DNA of 22,691 bases. Origin: Stenotrophomonas sp. UBA7346. Its GTDB lineage: Bacteria > Pseudomonadota > Gammaproteobacteria > Xanthomonadales > Xanthomonadaceae. A program made the position numbers and the translations under genes. Below the pieces are notes generated by a model. The model was not told the origin of the DNA. It ran no database searches and was given only the letters and a program-made list of their open reading frames with translations. Below, piece after piece: positions 1 to 7,260 of the stretch; position 1 is the first letter of the stretch, and every line of letters starts with the position of its first letter. The stretch is taken from NCBI GenBank assembly GCA_002471015.1, contig DKPB01000065.1, forward strand, positions 1-22,691. Direction: 5' to 3'.

Positions 1-47
1 CCGAAGGGGCGGATGAGGGGGGCTTTTGGTTTTGCGGTAAAGCCTCA

Positions 48-245
48 TGCCGAGCATGGCTCGGCACTACAGTTGGATTGCTTGGAAAGCCTCATGCCGA
101 GCATGGCTCGGCACTACTGTTGGATTGCTTGGAAAGCCTCATGCCGAGCATGGCTCGGCACTACAGTTGGATTGCTTGGAACGCCCCTTGCCGAGCATGG
201 CTCGGCACTACATTGACCCCCTTGCCGAGCATGGCTCGGCACTAC
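48..245. repeat. Tandem array of five SMAG/GTAG-type palindromes, 47-bp period
   Basis: Five copies of a 23-nt palindromic unit begin at about 48, 95, 142, 189 and 223. In this orientation each reads GCCGAGCATGGCTCGGC followed by ACTAC; on the other strand it starts GTAGTGCCGAGCC. The first four are spaced exactly 47 bp apart, with a shared linker resembling AGTTGGATTGCTTGGAAAG. The fifth is 34 bp after the fourth. Such GTAG-headed stem-loops are the REP-like SMAG elements of Stenotrophomonas. Open frames across the array are only translations of the repeat. The array lies immediately 3' of the peptidase gene, so it would be transcribed as a series of hairpins at that mRNA's end. Confidence 0.9.
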
Positions 246-251
246 GGTGCC

Positions 252-2171
252 TTATTTGCGGGCGGTGAGGATGGGGGTCAGATAGTCCGGCTTGCCTTCG
301 ATGCGTTCCAGCGACGGATAGCGCAGGCCGCCGTGGTAGTCGATGCTCAGTGTGCGGTACACGTCCATCTCCTTGACCAGCAGGCGGACCGATTGCTTGC
401 TGTCCTTGGCCGCACGCACGGCTTCTTCAAGCTCATCGGCGCTGTACTGCAGGTCATTCACCGCCAGCACCTGCATGCCGGTGCCAACACCGGCGTTGAA
501 CGCGGCACTGTCCCAACGCACTTCGTTGACGTAACCGGCCGGGCTCAACGCCACACCCAAGGAGTAGATGAAGTTGGCACCGCGGCCCTTCATCATCGCC
601 TTGAAGTAGGCACTGGGCTTGTCCTTGTAAACCAGCTTCCAGCCTGCGGCTTCGATGCCACCGACCAGGCCGGCGCGATGGTCCACGCGCTCACGCAGGA
701 ACTGCGACCAGTCGCCGGTGGGCTGCACCTGCTCCAGCGTCGCGGCCACGTCCTCGAAGGTATAGGTGTCCGGGCGCTCCCATTGACCGTCGTTCTGGCC
801 GAAGAAGGCCTTGGCGAAATCGTCCAGGCTGCGCTTGCCGCCACTGAGCGTGCGCAGGCGCACGTCGGCCTCCAGCCACAGCATCTGCCCACCCTGGTAG
901 TAGTCCTCGCTCATCTGGTAGCCGCGGTAGGGCTTGGGCTTGCGGCGGGCAATCACCGGGTCGTTGGTGGTGTCACCCAGCGAGCGCCATTCCAGCCCGG
1001 GGCGGTTGTCCGCATACGTTGCAGCAACCATCGCCAGCGCATCGCGTGAGGCCTCCTGCGAACGGATGCCGGCACGCGCGGTCAGCACATTGCCCCAATA
1101 CTGGGTCTGGCCTTCGTAGACCCACAGCAGGCTACCCTGCATCGGCACGTTGTAGTTGAGCGTGGCCAGGTCGGCGGGGCGACGGTATTTGCCGTCCCAG
1201 GAATGCGTGTACTCATGGCCGAGCAGGTCACTGCTGCCGACCTTGGCATCCCAGCCGCTGAAGTAATCGCGGTCTTCGCTGTTCTCGCTGGAACGCTGGT
1301 GTTCCAGGCCGATGCCGCCGAGCTGGTTGGTCACCGCGAACAGGAAGTCGTAGTGGTCGTAATGCTCGGCACCAAACAGCTTGCGGGCCTGCGTCACCAG
1401 CGCGCGGTGCTGCTCGATGTGCTCGGGCTTGGCTTCCAGATCCTTGGCACGGTCGGCAAACACGTTCAGCCGCACTGGGCGGGTGCCGGCCGGGGCCAGG
1501 TCGAACATGCGGTGGTAGCGGCCGGCGAACACCGGCGAATCCACCAGGATTTCCAGGTTGGTCGGCGCGTAGTTGACGGTGTCACCGCTGCGGCTGGCCA
1601 CGCTCAGGGCGCTGGCCGCCTCCCAACCCTGCGGGTAGCGCGCACTGGCCTGGTAGGTGATGGCATGGGCGGCGTGCCCGGCCGGGTATAGCAGCATCGC
1701 GTTCCACTGCAGGTTAAGCATGTTCGGCGTCATCACCGTGCGGCCCTGTGCCGAATCGGTGGGGCTGAGGAACTGGAAATCCATGCGCAGCTCGCTCACG
1801 CCTTCGGGCACCTGCACGTTGAAGGTGTAGACGTCGAGCGGGTCACGCACCCAGTCCAGGCGCTGGCCGTTGCCGCTGATCACCAATCCAGCCAGCTTCT
1901 CGATCTGGCCGGTGGGCGAATGGTTGCCCGGCAACCAGGCCGGGTAGTGGAAGCGCTGCAGGCCGGCCTGCACCGGCACGGTCTGGCGTACCTTGAACAC
2001 GCGCTGGCCCAGATCGGTGGCGTCCACCTCCAGGCGGATGGTGCCCGGATACGCAGCCTCGCTGATCTTGACCCCACGTGCATCCACGTCCGGCACATCC
2101 GGCGCCGCGTTGGCCAACCCCATGGCGGCCATCAGGGCCAGCCCCAGCACTGCAGGACGGAACACATGCAT
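252..2171 (-). CDS. Secreted M61-family metallopeptidase with PDZ domain
   Basis: This 639-residue protein is a zinc metallopeptidase of the M61 (glycyl aminopeptidase) family, probably acting in the periplasm or outside the cell on short peptides. Residues 1-23 form a signal peptide (hydrophobic LGLALMAAMGLANA, likely cut after ANA). The N-terminal third matches the M61 beta domain. The zinc motif HEYTH is at residues 319-323 and is preceded by the LEHQRSS stretch (about 289-295) typical of the family. The C-terminal part (about 510-610) resembles a PDZ domain, including LGVALSPAGYVNEV and VLAVNDLQ. The ATG at 2171 was chosen because GAGAGG lies six bases upstream; an in-frame TTG two codons earlier has less support. 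The length is normal for the family. The substrate is not evident. The gene appears monocistronic, flanked by repeat arrays on both sides. Confidence 0.9.
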   Translation of the reverse strand: MHVFRPAVLGLALMAAMGLANAAPDVPDVDARGVKISEAAYPGTIRLEVDATDLGQRVFKVRQTVPVQAGLQRFHYPAWLPGNHSPTGQIEKLAGLVISGNGQRLDWVRDPLDVYTFNVQVPEGVSELRMDFQFLSPTDSAQGRTVMTPNMLNLQWNAMLLYPAGHAAHAITYQASARYPQGWEAASALSVASRSGDTVNYAPTNLEILVDSPVFAGRYHRMFDLAPAGTRPVRLNVFADRAKDLEAKPEHIEQHRALVTQARKLFGAEHYDHYDFLFAVTNQLGGIGLEHQRSSENSEDRDYFSGWDAKVGSSDLLGHEYTHSWDGKYRRPADLATLNYNVPMQGSLLWVYEGQTQYWGNVLTARAGIRSQEASRDALAMVAATYADNRPGLEWRSLGDTTNDPVIARRKPKPYRGYQMSEDYYQGGQMLWLEADVRLRTLSGGKRSLDDFAKAFFGQNDGQWERPDTYTFEDVAATLEQVQPTGDWSQFLRERVDHRAGLVGGIEAAGWKLVYKDKPSAYFKAMMKGRGANFIYSLGVALSPAGYVNEVRWDSAAFNAGVGTGMQVLAVNDLQYSADELEEAVRAAKDSKQSVRLLVKEMDVYRTLSIDYHGGLRYPSLERIEGKPDYLTPILTARK

Positions 2172-2257
2172 CAGCAACCTCTCGTATGTCTGAGAAGGCC
2201 ATGATGCGGCAAGCCTGCGCTGCGTGACACGGGCCGATGGTCATCAACACATCATCG

Positions 2258-2568
2258 GTAGTGCCGAGCCATGCTCTGCAGAGGCTTTCCAAGCCAACGT
2301 CAAGAGCACCCCTCCCCAGCCCTCCCCTTGGCCTGCGGCCAAAGGGAGGAGGTGTAGTGCCGAGCCATGCTCGGCAGGGGCTTTCCAAGCCCACGTCAAA
2401 AGCACCCCTCCCCAGCCCTCCCCTTGGCCTGCGGCCAAAGGGAGGAGGTGTAGTGCCGAGCCCTGCTCGGCAGGGGCTTTCCAAGCCCACGTCAAAAGCA
2501 CCCCTCCCCAGCCCTCCCCTTGGCCTGCGGCCAAAGGAAGGGGGTGTAGTGCCGAGCCATGCTCGGCA
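2258..2568. repeat. Compound tandem repeat, exact 96-bp period, with SMAG units
   Basis: SMAG units starting GTAGTGCCGAGCC begin at 2258, 2354, 2450 and 2546, exactly 96 bp apart. The three intervals share one composite sequence: the SMAG hairpin, then GGGGCTTTCCAAGCC, then AGCACCCCTCCCCAGCCC, then a palindrome TTGGCCTGCGGCCAAAGGG. Copies differ by only a few bases: the first SMAG has CTCTGCAG in place of CTCGGCAG, the third has CCCTGC in place of CCATGC, and the last interval has AAAGGAAGG. This array occupies most of the 591-base gap between the M61 gene and the OmpA-family gene. Open frames here on both strands are repeat translations without gene support. Confidence 0.9.
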
Positions 2569-2609
2569 GGGGCTCCATGCACCAACCAAAGAACACCGGC
2601 CAGCCCCAA

Positions 2610-2750
2610 TTTGTAGGCGCGGCGTAAGCCGCGAAGCCACGAATGCCTGCTGGTCTGGCATTCGTGGCGATTGCTGTTGGCTGGGTTGGATTTGGCTATC
2701 CGCTGCTTCGGAAGCAACAGTGGTTTCGCGGCTTACGCCGCTCCTACAAA
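2610..2750. repeat. REP-type inverted repeat (GTAGGAGCGGCGTAAGCC family)
   Basis: Two outer arms of about 28 nt, at 2610-2638 (TTTGTAGGCGCGGCGTAAGC...) and 2722-2750 (...GCTTACGCCGCTCCTACAAA), are reverse complements with about two mismatches. Between them is a second, inner hairpin, GCCACGAATGCC (2636-2647) with GGCATTCGTGGC (2657-2668). The right arm ends 13 bases before the stop codon of the convergent-facing OmpA-family gene, so the element could stop transcription or stabilise the mRNA 3' end. The same arm sequence recurs inside the nuclease gene at 17860-17990. Confidence 0.85.
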
Positions 2751-2762
2751 CAGACCCTTGGC

Positions 2763-3947
2763 TTACGTGCGGACAAAAATTTCCACGCGCCGATTCAGCT
2801 GCCTGCCGCTGGGGTTGTCCTTGCCATTGATCTCATTTGGCGCCACCGGCTGCGATTCACCGTAACCGCGTGCTGCCGCGTCGGTCGCGCTACCCCGCTG
2901 GCGCAATGCTGCAAGCACGGCCTGGGCACGACGCTCGGACAGGTCCTGGTTGTAGTCGTCGCTGCCCTTGGCATCGGTATGGCCGCGGATCTCCATTGCG
3001 CTGGATGGCACCTTGCCCAGCGCCGTCGCCAGCACATCCAGCACCTTGCCTGCATCCGGACGGATTACGTCCTTGTCGAAATCGAACAGCACCTTGTCAT
3101 TGAGGGTAATGACATAGCCGCAGGGCGCACCCGAGGGCTTGAACTTGTCCAGCAGCGGGAACTTGCCGGCCGGCGGCAGCGGTGGCAACGGTGCCATCTT
3201 CACTTCGCGCGGTACCGCGCCCACGGTGCCGGTGCCATCGCCCCGGTTTTCAACGATGCCTTCAGGGCCACCAATCCACTTGCCAGAGCCATCGGCGTTG
3301 ATCTCGATGTTGCCATCGCCCCCCACCCAGCTGCCCGAGCCATCACCGTGGTTCTCGATGGTGCCGAAACTTCCCACCCAGCTGCCGGCACCCTTGCCAT
3401 CCAGTTCGATATTGCCGTGGGCACCGACATAACTGCCGGAGCCATCGGCATTCACCTCGAAGGTTCCGGCATCGTTGACGACGCTGCCGCTGCCATCGGG
3501 CTTCACTTCCACCACGCCGTCGCCGGTTACCGCCTGGCCACTGCCATCGGCACCGATATTGAACACGCCGTGGCCGCCGACGCGCTCCAGGTTGCCTTGC
3601 GCGTCGACGTTGGTGAAGCCGCTTTCATTGACCAGTCCACCATCGGTGGCGCAGTTGGCCGGGCGCACGCTGATGCCGGCGACGGGGTCGATCAATGATT
3701 GCATCGACAGCTCAAGCCGCTTCTGCGCCGGGCCGCTGCCAACGATGCTGGGCACCATGATGGTCGGGATCACCGGGAATTCGATGCTGCCTGCAGTCAG
3801 CACTTCCGCGTTGGGGGCCGTTGCGGCAGTGGTCGCCGCAGCCGCAGCTTCCGGCGTTGCAGCAGCAGGTTGATCGGCAGGTGCATCGCGCCCGCAGGCG
3901 GCGACAAGAACACTGAGACAAGCCAATGACACGACAGCAACACGCAT
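2763..3947 (-). CDS. OmpA-family lipoprotein with eight 17-residue Gly/Asp-rich repeats
   Basis: The 394-residue product is predicted to be an outer-membrane lipoprotein that binds peptidoglycan. Residues 1-18 are a lipoprotein signal with lipobox LVAAC (Cys18); Gly at position +2 gives no inner-membrane retention signal. An Ala/Thr-rich linker follows. Residues 108-243 are eight imperfect 17-residue repeats of the type xxGxIExxxDGSGxWVG, with DGSG and VG the most constant. A Pro-rich stretch (PLPPLPPAG) leads to a C-terminal OmpA domain (about 282-394) with FDFDKDVIRPDA, the GHTDAKGSDDYN segment and LSERRA, as in peptidoglycan-binding OmpA/Pal proteins. The start at 3947 was chosen over longer in-frame starts because AGGGAG lies seven bases upstream and the lipobox follows directly. 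The repeats may form a small beta structure; that is inference. Confidence 0.88.
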   Translation of the reverse strand: MRVAVVSLACLSVLVAACGRDAPADQPAAATPEAAAAATTAATAPNAEVLTAGSIEFPVIPTIMVPSIVGSGPAQKRLELSMQSLIDPVAGISVRPANCATDGGLVNESGFTNVDAQGNLERVGGHGVFNIGADGSGQAVTGDGVVEVKPDGSGSVVNDAGTFEVNADGSGSYVGAHGNIELDGKGAGSWVGSFGTIENHGDGSGSWVGGDGNIEINADGSGKWIGGPEGIVENRGDGTGTVGAVPREVKMAPLPPLPPAGKFPLLDKFKPSGAPCGYVITLNDKVLFDFDKDVIRPDAGKVLDVLATALGKVPSSAMEIRGHTDAKGSDDYNQDLSERRAQAVLAALRQRGSATDAAARGYGESQPVAPNEINGKDNPSGRQLNRRVEIFVRT

Positions 3948-4032
3948 GCAGCAACTCCCTTTGTGCGAAGCCCGCATTTTTGCCAACACCTTGTTCAATT
4001 TCCGTGACCGCCGCACGCTTGGCAACGCATGC

Positions 4033-4938
4033 TCAGGATTCGTCCAGCGCCGCGAACGAGGTGGCAAGATGGTCGATGAACAATCGCACCGAGGGCAACA
4101 GGCCACGCCGCGATGGAAATACCGCGTGGATGATCTCCTTCGGCGGTGCCCAGTCCGGGGCGACATTGAGCAGTTGCCCGGCATCCAAGGCATCACGCAC
4201 GATCATTGTCGGCAGCTGCGCCACGCCCACGCCAGCCAATGCCGCCTCACGCAGCGCCACCATGCCACGGGTGACCAGGCGCGGTTGATGCGGTACTTCC
4301 GCCGTTGCGCCGCCTGGACCAATCAAGCGCCAGACGTGCTCGGCCTGTGGCACGCCAAGCGCCACGCTCGGCAATAGATGCAGATCCGCTGGGCCATGCG
4401 AATGCCCATGTGTTTCCAGCAGCGACGGCGCGGCCACCAGGCACTGGGTGCGCTCGGCCAATACTTTGAGCACCAGCTCGCTGTCTTCCAGCGGCGGCGG
4501 ACGCACGCGGATGGCCACGTCCACACCTTCGGCGATGACATCGACGCGGCGGTTGGTGGCGTCCAGGTGCACCTCCACGTCCGGGCAACGCGCCATGAAA
4601 TCGGCCACCATCGCCGCTACCCGGAAATCCAGCAGCATGGTCGGGCAGCTGACCCGCACCACGCCGCGTGGCTGCGAGCGGGTCAGTTCGATCGACTCGG
4701 CCGCAGCTTCCGCCTCCACCAGCATGGCGCGGCAGTGCGCGTAGAAGGTCTGGCCGACCTCGGTGACCGAGAAGTGGCGGGTGGAACGCTGGATCAGGCG
4801 CACGCCCAGCCGCTCCTCCAGCAGGGCGATACGCCGGCTCAGCTTGGACTTGGGCTCGCCCAGCGCGCGCCCGGCGGGTGCAAAGCCGCCGTGTTCCACC
4901 ACCTTGGCGTAGTAGTAAAGGTCGTTCAGGTCCTGCAT
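4033..4938 (-). CDS. LysR-family transcriptional regulator
   Basis: The 301-residue protein has the LysR layout: an N-terminal winged helix-turn-helix (about residues 3-62, including KLSRRIALLEERLGVRL) and a C-terminal periplasmic-binding-like effector domain from about 90 (GVVRVSCPTMLLDFRVAAMV). It resembles the large subgroup related to E. coli DmlR/AaeR-type regulators. The start at 4938 was chosen because GGAG lies five bases upstream and the usual N-terminal MQDLNDLYYYAKVVEHGGF follows. It is transcribed divergently from the pirin gene with 126 bases between the starts. That arrangement suggests it controls the pirin-hydrolase-permease run to its right as well as itself. The inducer cannot be predicted. 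Its 3' end is 85 bases from the OmpA-family gene, which runs in the same direction. Confidence 0.93.
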   Translation of the reverse strand: MQDLNDLYYYAKVVEHGGFAPAGRALGEPKSKLSRRIALLEERLGVRLIQRSTRHFSVTEVGQTFYAHCRAMLVEAEAAAESIELTRSQPRGVVRVSCPTMLLDFRVAAMVADFMARCPDVEVHLDATNRRVDVIAEGVDVAIRVRPPPLEDSELVLKVLAERTQCLVAAPSLLETHGHSHGPADLHLLPSVALGVPQAEHVWRLIGPGGATAEVPHQPRLVTRGMVALREAALAGVGVAQLPTMIVRDALDAGQLLNVAPDWAPPKEIIHAVFPSRRGLLPSVRLFIDHLATSFAALDES

Positions 4939-4970
4939 CACTGCTCCAGCGTTCACCAGATAGGACTATG

Positions 4971-4989
4971 AGACCACTTTTTGCGGTCT
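4971..4989. promoter_or_regulatory. Candidate LysR-type operator in the divergent intergenic region
   Basis: AGACC and GGTCT form an inverted repeat with a nine-base A/T-leaning spacer (ACTTTTTGC), in the 126-base gap between the LysR gene and the pirin gene. LysR regulators usually bind interrupted dyads (T-N11-A boxes) in such gaps. A second short dyad, GGCGCC-CTCCC-GGCGCC (5031-5047), lies just before the pirin ribosome-binding site. I could not define convincing -35/-10 boxes. Confidence 0.4.
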
Positions 4990-5064
4990 ACCGGCGTGAT
5001 CGTCCCAATCCTAATCTTTGCCCCATCGCAGGCGCCCTCCCGGCGCCGCACAAGGAGCAGACAG

Positions 5065-5931
5065 ATGAAGAAGATCAGCGGCCTTTACAGCGCCCCCCGT
5101 CCGCATTGGGTGGGTGATGGCTTCCCGGTCCGTTCGTTGTTCTCGTACAACACCCACGGCCGCCAGCTCAGCCCCTTCCTGCTGCTGGACCATGCCGGCC
5201 CGGCCGAGTTCACACCGGCCCAGACCCCGCGTGGCGTCGGCCAGCACCCGCACCGTGGCTTCGAGACCGTCACCATCGTCTACCACGGCGAAGTGGCGCA
5301 CCGCGATTCCACCGGCGCCGGTGGCGAGATCGGCCCGGGCGATGTGCAGTGGATGACCGCTGCCTCCGGCATCCTGCACGAGGAGTTCCATTCCGAGGCG
5401 TTCACCCAGCGCGGTGGCAAGCTGGAGATGGTGCAGCTGTGGGTCAACCTGCCGGCCAAGGACAAAATGGCCGCGCCCGGCTACCAGAACATCAGCAACG
5501 CCGATATTCCGGTGGTGCCGCTGGCCGATGACGCCGGCACGGTGCGGGTGATTGCCGGTGAATTCAGCGGCCAGCGCGGCCCGGCACGCACGCATACGCC
5601 GATGGACGTGTGGGACATGCGGCTGTCGCGTGACAAGCACACCACGCTGCAGTTCGCCGAAGGCCACACCGTGGCGATGGTGATCCTGCATGGCACGGTG
5701 CTGCTCAACGGCAACCAGGTTGCCCGCGAAGGCCAGCTGGTGTTGTTCGACCGCGCTGCCGGTGAGGTGGAGCTGGAGGCCAATGCCGACGCCACCGTGC
5801 TGGTACTGGCCGGTGAGCCCATCGACGAACCCATCGCCGGCTACGGCCCGTTCGTGATGAACACGCAGGAAGAAATCCGTCAGGCGATGGATGACTTCAA
5901 CTCCGGCCGCTTCGGCCAGATCGCAGCGTAA
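5065..5931 (+). CDS. Pirin-family protein (iron-binding bicupin, possible quercetinase-type dioxygenase)
   Basis: The 288-residue protein has two cupin domains, as in pirins. The N-terminal domain carries the conserved metal ligands His61 and His63 (HPHRGFET) and His105 and Glu107 (GILHEE), the same pattern as the iron site of human pirin and E. coli YhaK-type proteins. The C-terminal cupin covers about residues 160-270. Some bacterial pirins open the flavonol quercetin with dioxygen; others act as redox-sensing partners of other proteins. The start at 5065 was chosen for AAGGAG seven bases upstream; a longer in-frame extension to 4981 runs through the promoter region. It is first in a plus-strand run with two isochorismatase-family hydrolases, an ABM-domain protein and a permease, divergent from a LysR gene. 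Confidence 0.92.
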   Translation: MKKISGLYSAPRPHWVGDGFPVRSLFSYNTHGRQLSPFLLLDHAGPAEFTPAQTPRGVGQHPHRGFETVTIVYHGEVAHRDSTGAGGEIGPGDVQWMTAASGILHEEFHSEAFTQRGGKLEMVQLWVNLPAKDKMAAPGYQNISNADIPVVPLADDAGTVRVIAGEFSGQRGPARTHTPMDVWDMRLSRDKHTTLQFAEGHTVAMVILHGTVLLNGNQVAREGQLVLFDRAAGEVELEANADATVLVLAGEPIDEPIAGYGPFVMNTQEEIRQAMDDFNSGRFGQIAA

Positions 5932-5939
5932 TGCTCAAG

Positions 5940-5962
5940 CCCCTCTCCCCATGGGAGAGGGG
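5940..5962 (+). terminator. Perfect C/G hairpin after the pirin gene
   Basis: CCCCTCTCCC and GGGAGAGGGG form a perfect 10-bp stem around a CAT loop, nine bases after the pirin stop codon. There is no U-run, so it may be an mRNA 3'-end stabiliser, a partial terminator or a REP-like element rather than a classical intrinsic terminator. Related hairpins stand at 7913-7949 and 11991-12016. Confidence 0.5.
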
Positions 5963-6100
5963 TTGGGGTGAGGGCGAACGACGCCAGTACCAAGCAAACA
6001 ACAGCGTAGTCCCCGATGACAGGGCCCACCCCGGTCATCTCTTCCCCGCACCACGGCACAGAGCCCGGTGCGATGCCATCCAGACCAGGAGAGTCTCGCC

Positions 6101-6790
6101 ATGTATACCTTCCCTCACGTTGCCAACTTCAACGGCGCAAAACCCGTCATCGATCCGGACAACGTCGCAATGCTGTTGATCGATCACCAGAGCGGCCTGT
6201 TCCAGACCGTGCACGACATGCCGTTCACCACCTTGCGGCGGCTGGCCTCGACGTTGGCCAAGCTGGCCTCGCTGGCGAAAATCCCGGTGATCACCACCGC
6301 CTCGGTGCCGCAGGGCCCGAACGGCCCGCTGATTCCGGAAATCCACCAGAACGCGCCGCACGCGAAATACGTGGCGCGCAAGGGCGAGATCAATGCCTGG
6401 GACAACCCGGACTTCGTGCAGGCAGTGAAGGACACCGGCAAGAAGCAGCTGATCATCGCTGGCACCATCACCAGCGTGTGCATGGCGTTCCCGTCGATTG
6501 CAGCAGTGGCCGACGGCTACCAGGTGTTCGCGGTGATTGATGCCTCCGGCACCTATTCCAAGCAGGCGCAGGAAATCACCCTGGCGCGGATGATGCAGGC
6601 CGGCGTCGTGGTCATCGATGTGGCTGCGGTCGCCTCTGAACTGCAGAAGACCTGGAACCGCGAAGACGCCGCCGAATGGGCGCAGGCCTACACCAACATC
6701 TTCCCCAACTACCAGTTGCTGATCGAGAGCTACAGCAAGGCGCAGGAAGTGGTGACCAACCACGAGCAGCTGGATTCGCAGCGCAGCTGA
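6101..6790 (+). CDS. YcaC-like isochorismatase-family cysteine hydrolase
   Basis: The 229-residue protein belongs to the isochorismatase-like hydrolases and resembles E. coli YcaC throughout, with GPNGPLIPE, INAWDNPDFVQAVK and GKKQLIIAG in the same order. The likely nucleophile is Cys127 (ITSVCMAF), with Asp28 (LLIDHQ) as partner and a basic pair Arg93-Lys94 where the family's third catalytic residue is expected. YcaC proteins form octamers and their natural substrate is uncertain; amide or N-carbamoyl bonds are typical for the superfamily. The start at 6101 has AGGAGAG seven bases upstream. It lies 169 bases after the pirin gene, with a hairpin between them. It is one of two hydrolases of this fold in the cluster. 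Confidence 0.9.
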   Translation: MYTFPHVANFNGAKPVIDPDNVAMLLIDHQSGLFQTVHDMPFTTLRRLASTLAKLASLAKIPVITTASVPQGPNGPLIPEIHQNAPHAKYVARKGEINAWDNPDFVQAVKDTGKKQLIIAGTITSVCMAFPSIAAVADGYQVFAVIDASGTYSKQAQEITLARMMQAGVVVIDVAAVASELQKTWNREDAAEWAQAYTNIFPNYQLLIESYSKAQEVVTNHEQLDSQRS

Positions 6791-6802
6791 GCCCAATCGC
6801 GA

Positions 6803-6846
6803 GCTGGCTCCGCTACAGCCGCGAGGCGGAGCCAGCATCGCCATTG
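6803..6846 (+). other. Intergenic hairpin between hydrolase and ABM gene
   Basis: GCTGGCTCCGC (6803-6813) pairs perfectly with GCGGAGCCAGC (6836-6846), an 11-bp stem with a 22-nt loop and no U-run. It begins 12 bases after the hydrolase stop and ends 34 bases before the next start. It may be a REP-like element or may tune expression between adjacent genes of the run. Confidence 0.55.
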
Positions 6847-6880
6847 AACGTGCAACAGCAGGTATTGCCGGAGACGCCCC

Positions 6881-7177
6881 ATGTCCGAGCTATTCATCAA
6901 TGTCGTCCTTTACGCCAAGCAGGGCCGCGAGCAACAGCTGCACGACGCATTGAAGGTCGTCGTCGATGCATCGCGCAAGGAAGAAGGTGCGTTGCGCTAT
7001 GACCTGTATCGCGACCAGGCAGACCCACGCCGCTTCATCTTCGTCGAGCACTGGGCCAGCCATGAGCTGCGCGAGAAGCACCATCACCACGGCCCGCACA
7101 TCAAGTACTTCGAAGCGCACCACGCCGACGCCGTCGAGCGCATGGAAGCGGCGTACTTCATGGACCGCGTCAAGTAA
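6881..7177 (+). CDS. ABM-domain protein (YgiN-like putative quinol monooxygenase)
   Basis: The 98-residue protein is a single antibiotic-biosynthesis-monooxygenase (dimeric alpha-beta barrel) domain. It has the N-terminal strand LFINVVLYAKQG, the EEGALRYDLYRD segment and the FIFVEHWAS strand, as in YgiN-type quinol monooxygenases. These enzymes are small, cofactor-free homodimers that oxidise quinols or polyketide-like aromatics, though many members have no proven reaction. It is rich in histidine near the middle (HHHHGPH, then AHH), a region that usually lines the active cleft. GGAG lies seven bases before the ATG. It sits between the two cysteine hydrolases, suggesting a shared pathway for an aromatic or quinone-like compound. 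Confidence 0.88.
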   Translation: MSELFINVVLYAKQGREQQLHDALKVVVDASRKEEGALRYDLYRDQADPRRFIFVEHWASHELREKHHHHGPHIKYFEAHHADAVERMEAAYFMDRVK

Positions 7178-7260
7178 GTCCCCCGTTTTCTCCGCCGCGA
7201 AATGCGGCGCGATGCCCAAGCGCGTGCTGCGCCTTCAGCACCCCAGAAAGGAACCCCGCC

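Noticed and set aside
48..245. A CRISPR array
   Set aside because: The units are palindromic with nearly identical linkers rather than unique spacers, and no cas gene is present.
13..268. Short frames encoding repeats such as AEHGSALQLDCLE at the left edge
   Set aside because: They are translations of the SMAG array.
2244..2717. Minus- and plus-strand frames across the 96-bp array (such as the 157-codon frame)
   Set aside because: The protein is a repeated translation of the DNA repeats (for example SALHLLPLAAGQGEGWGG), without start signals or codon bias.
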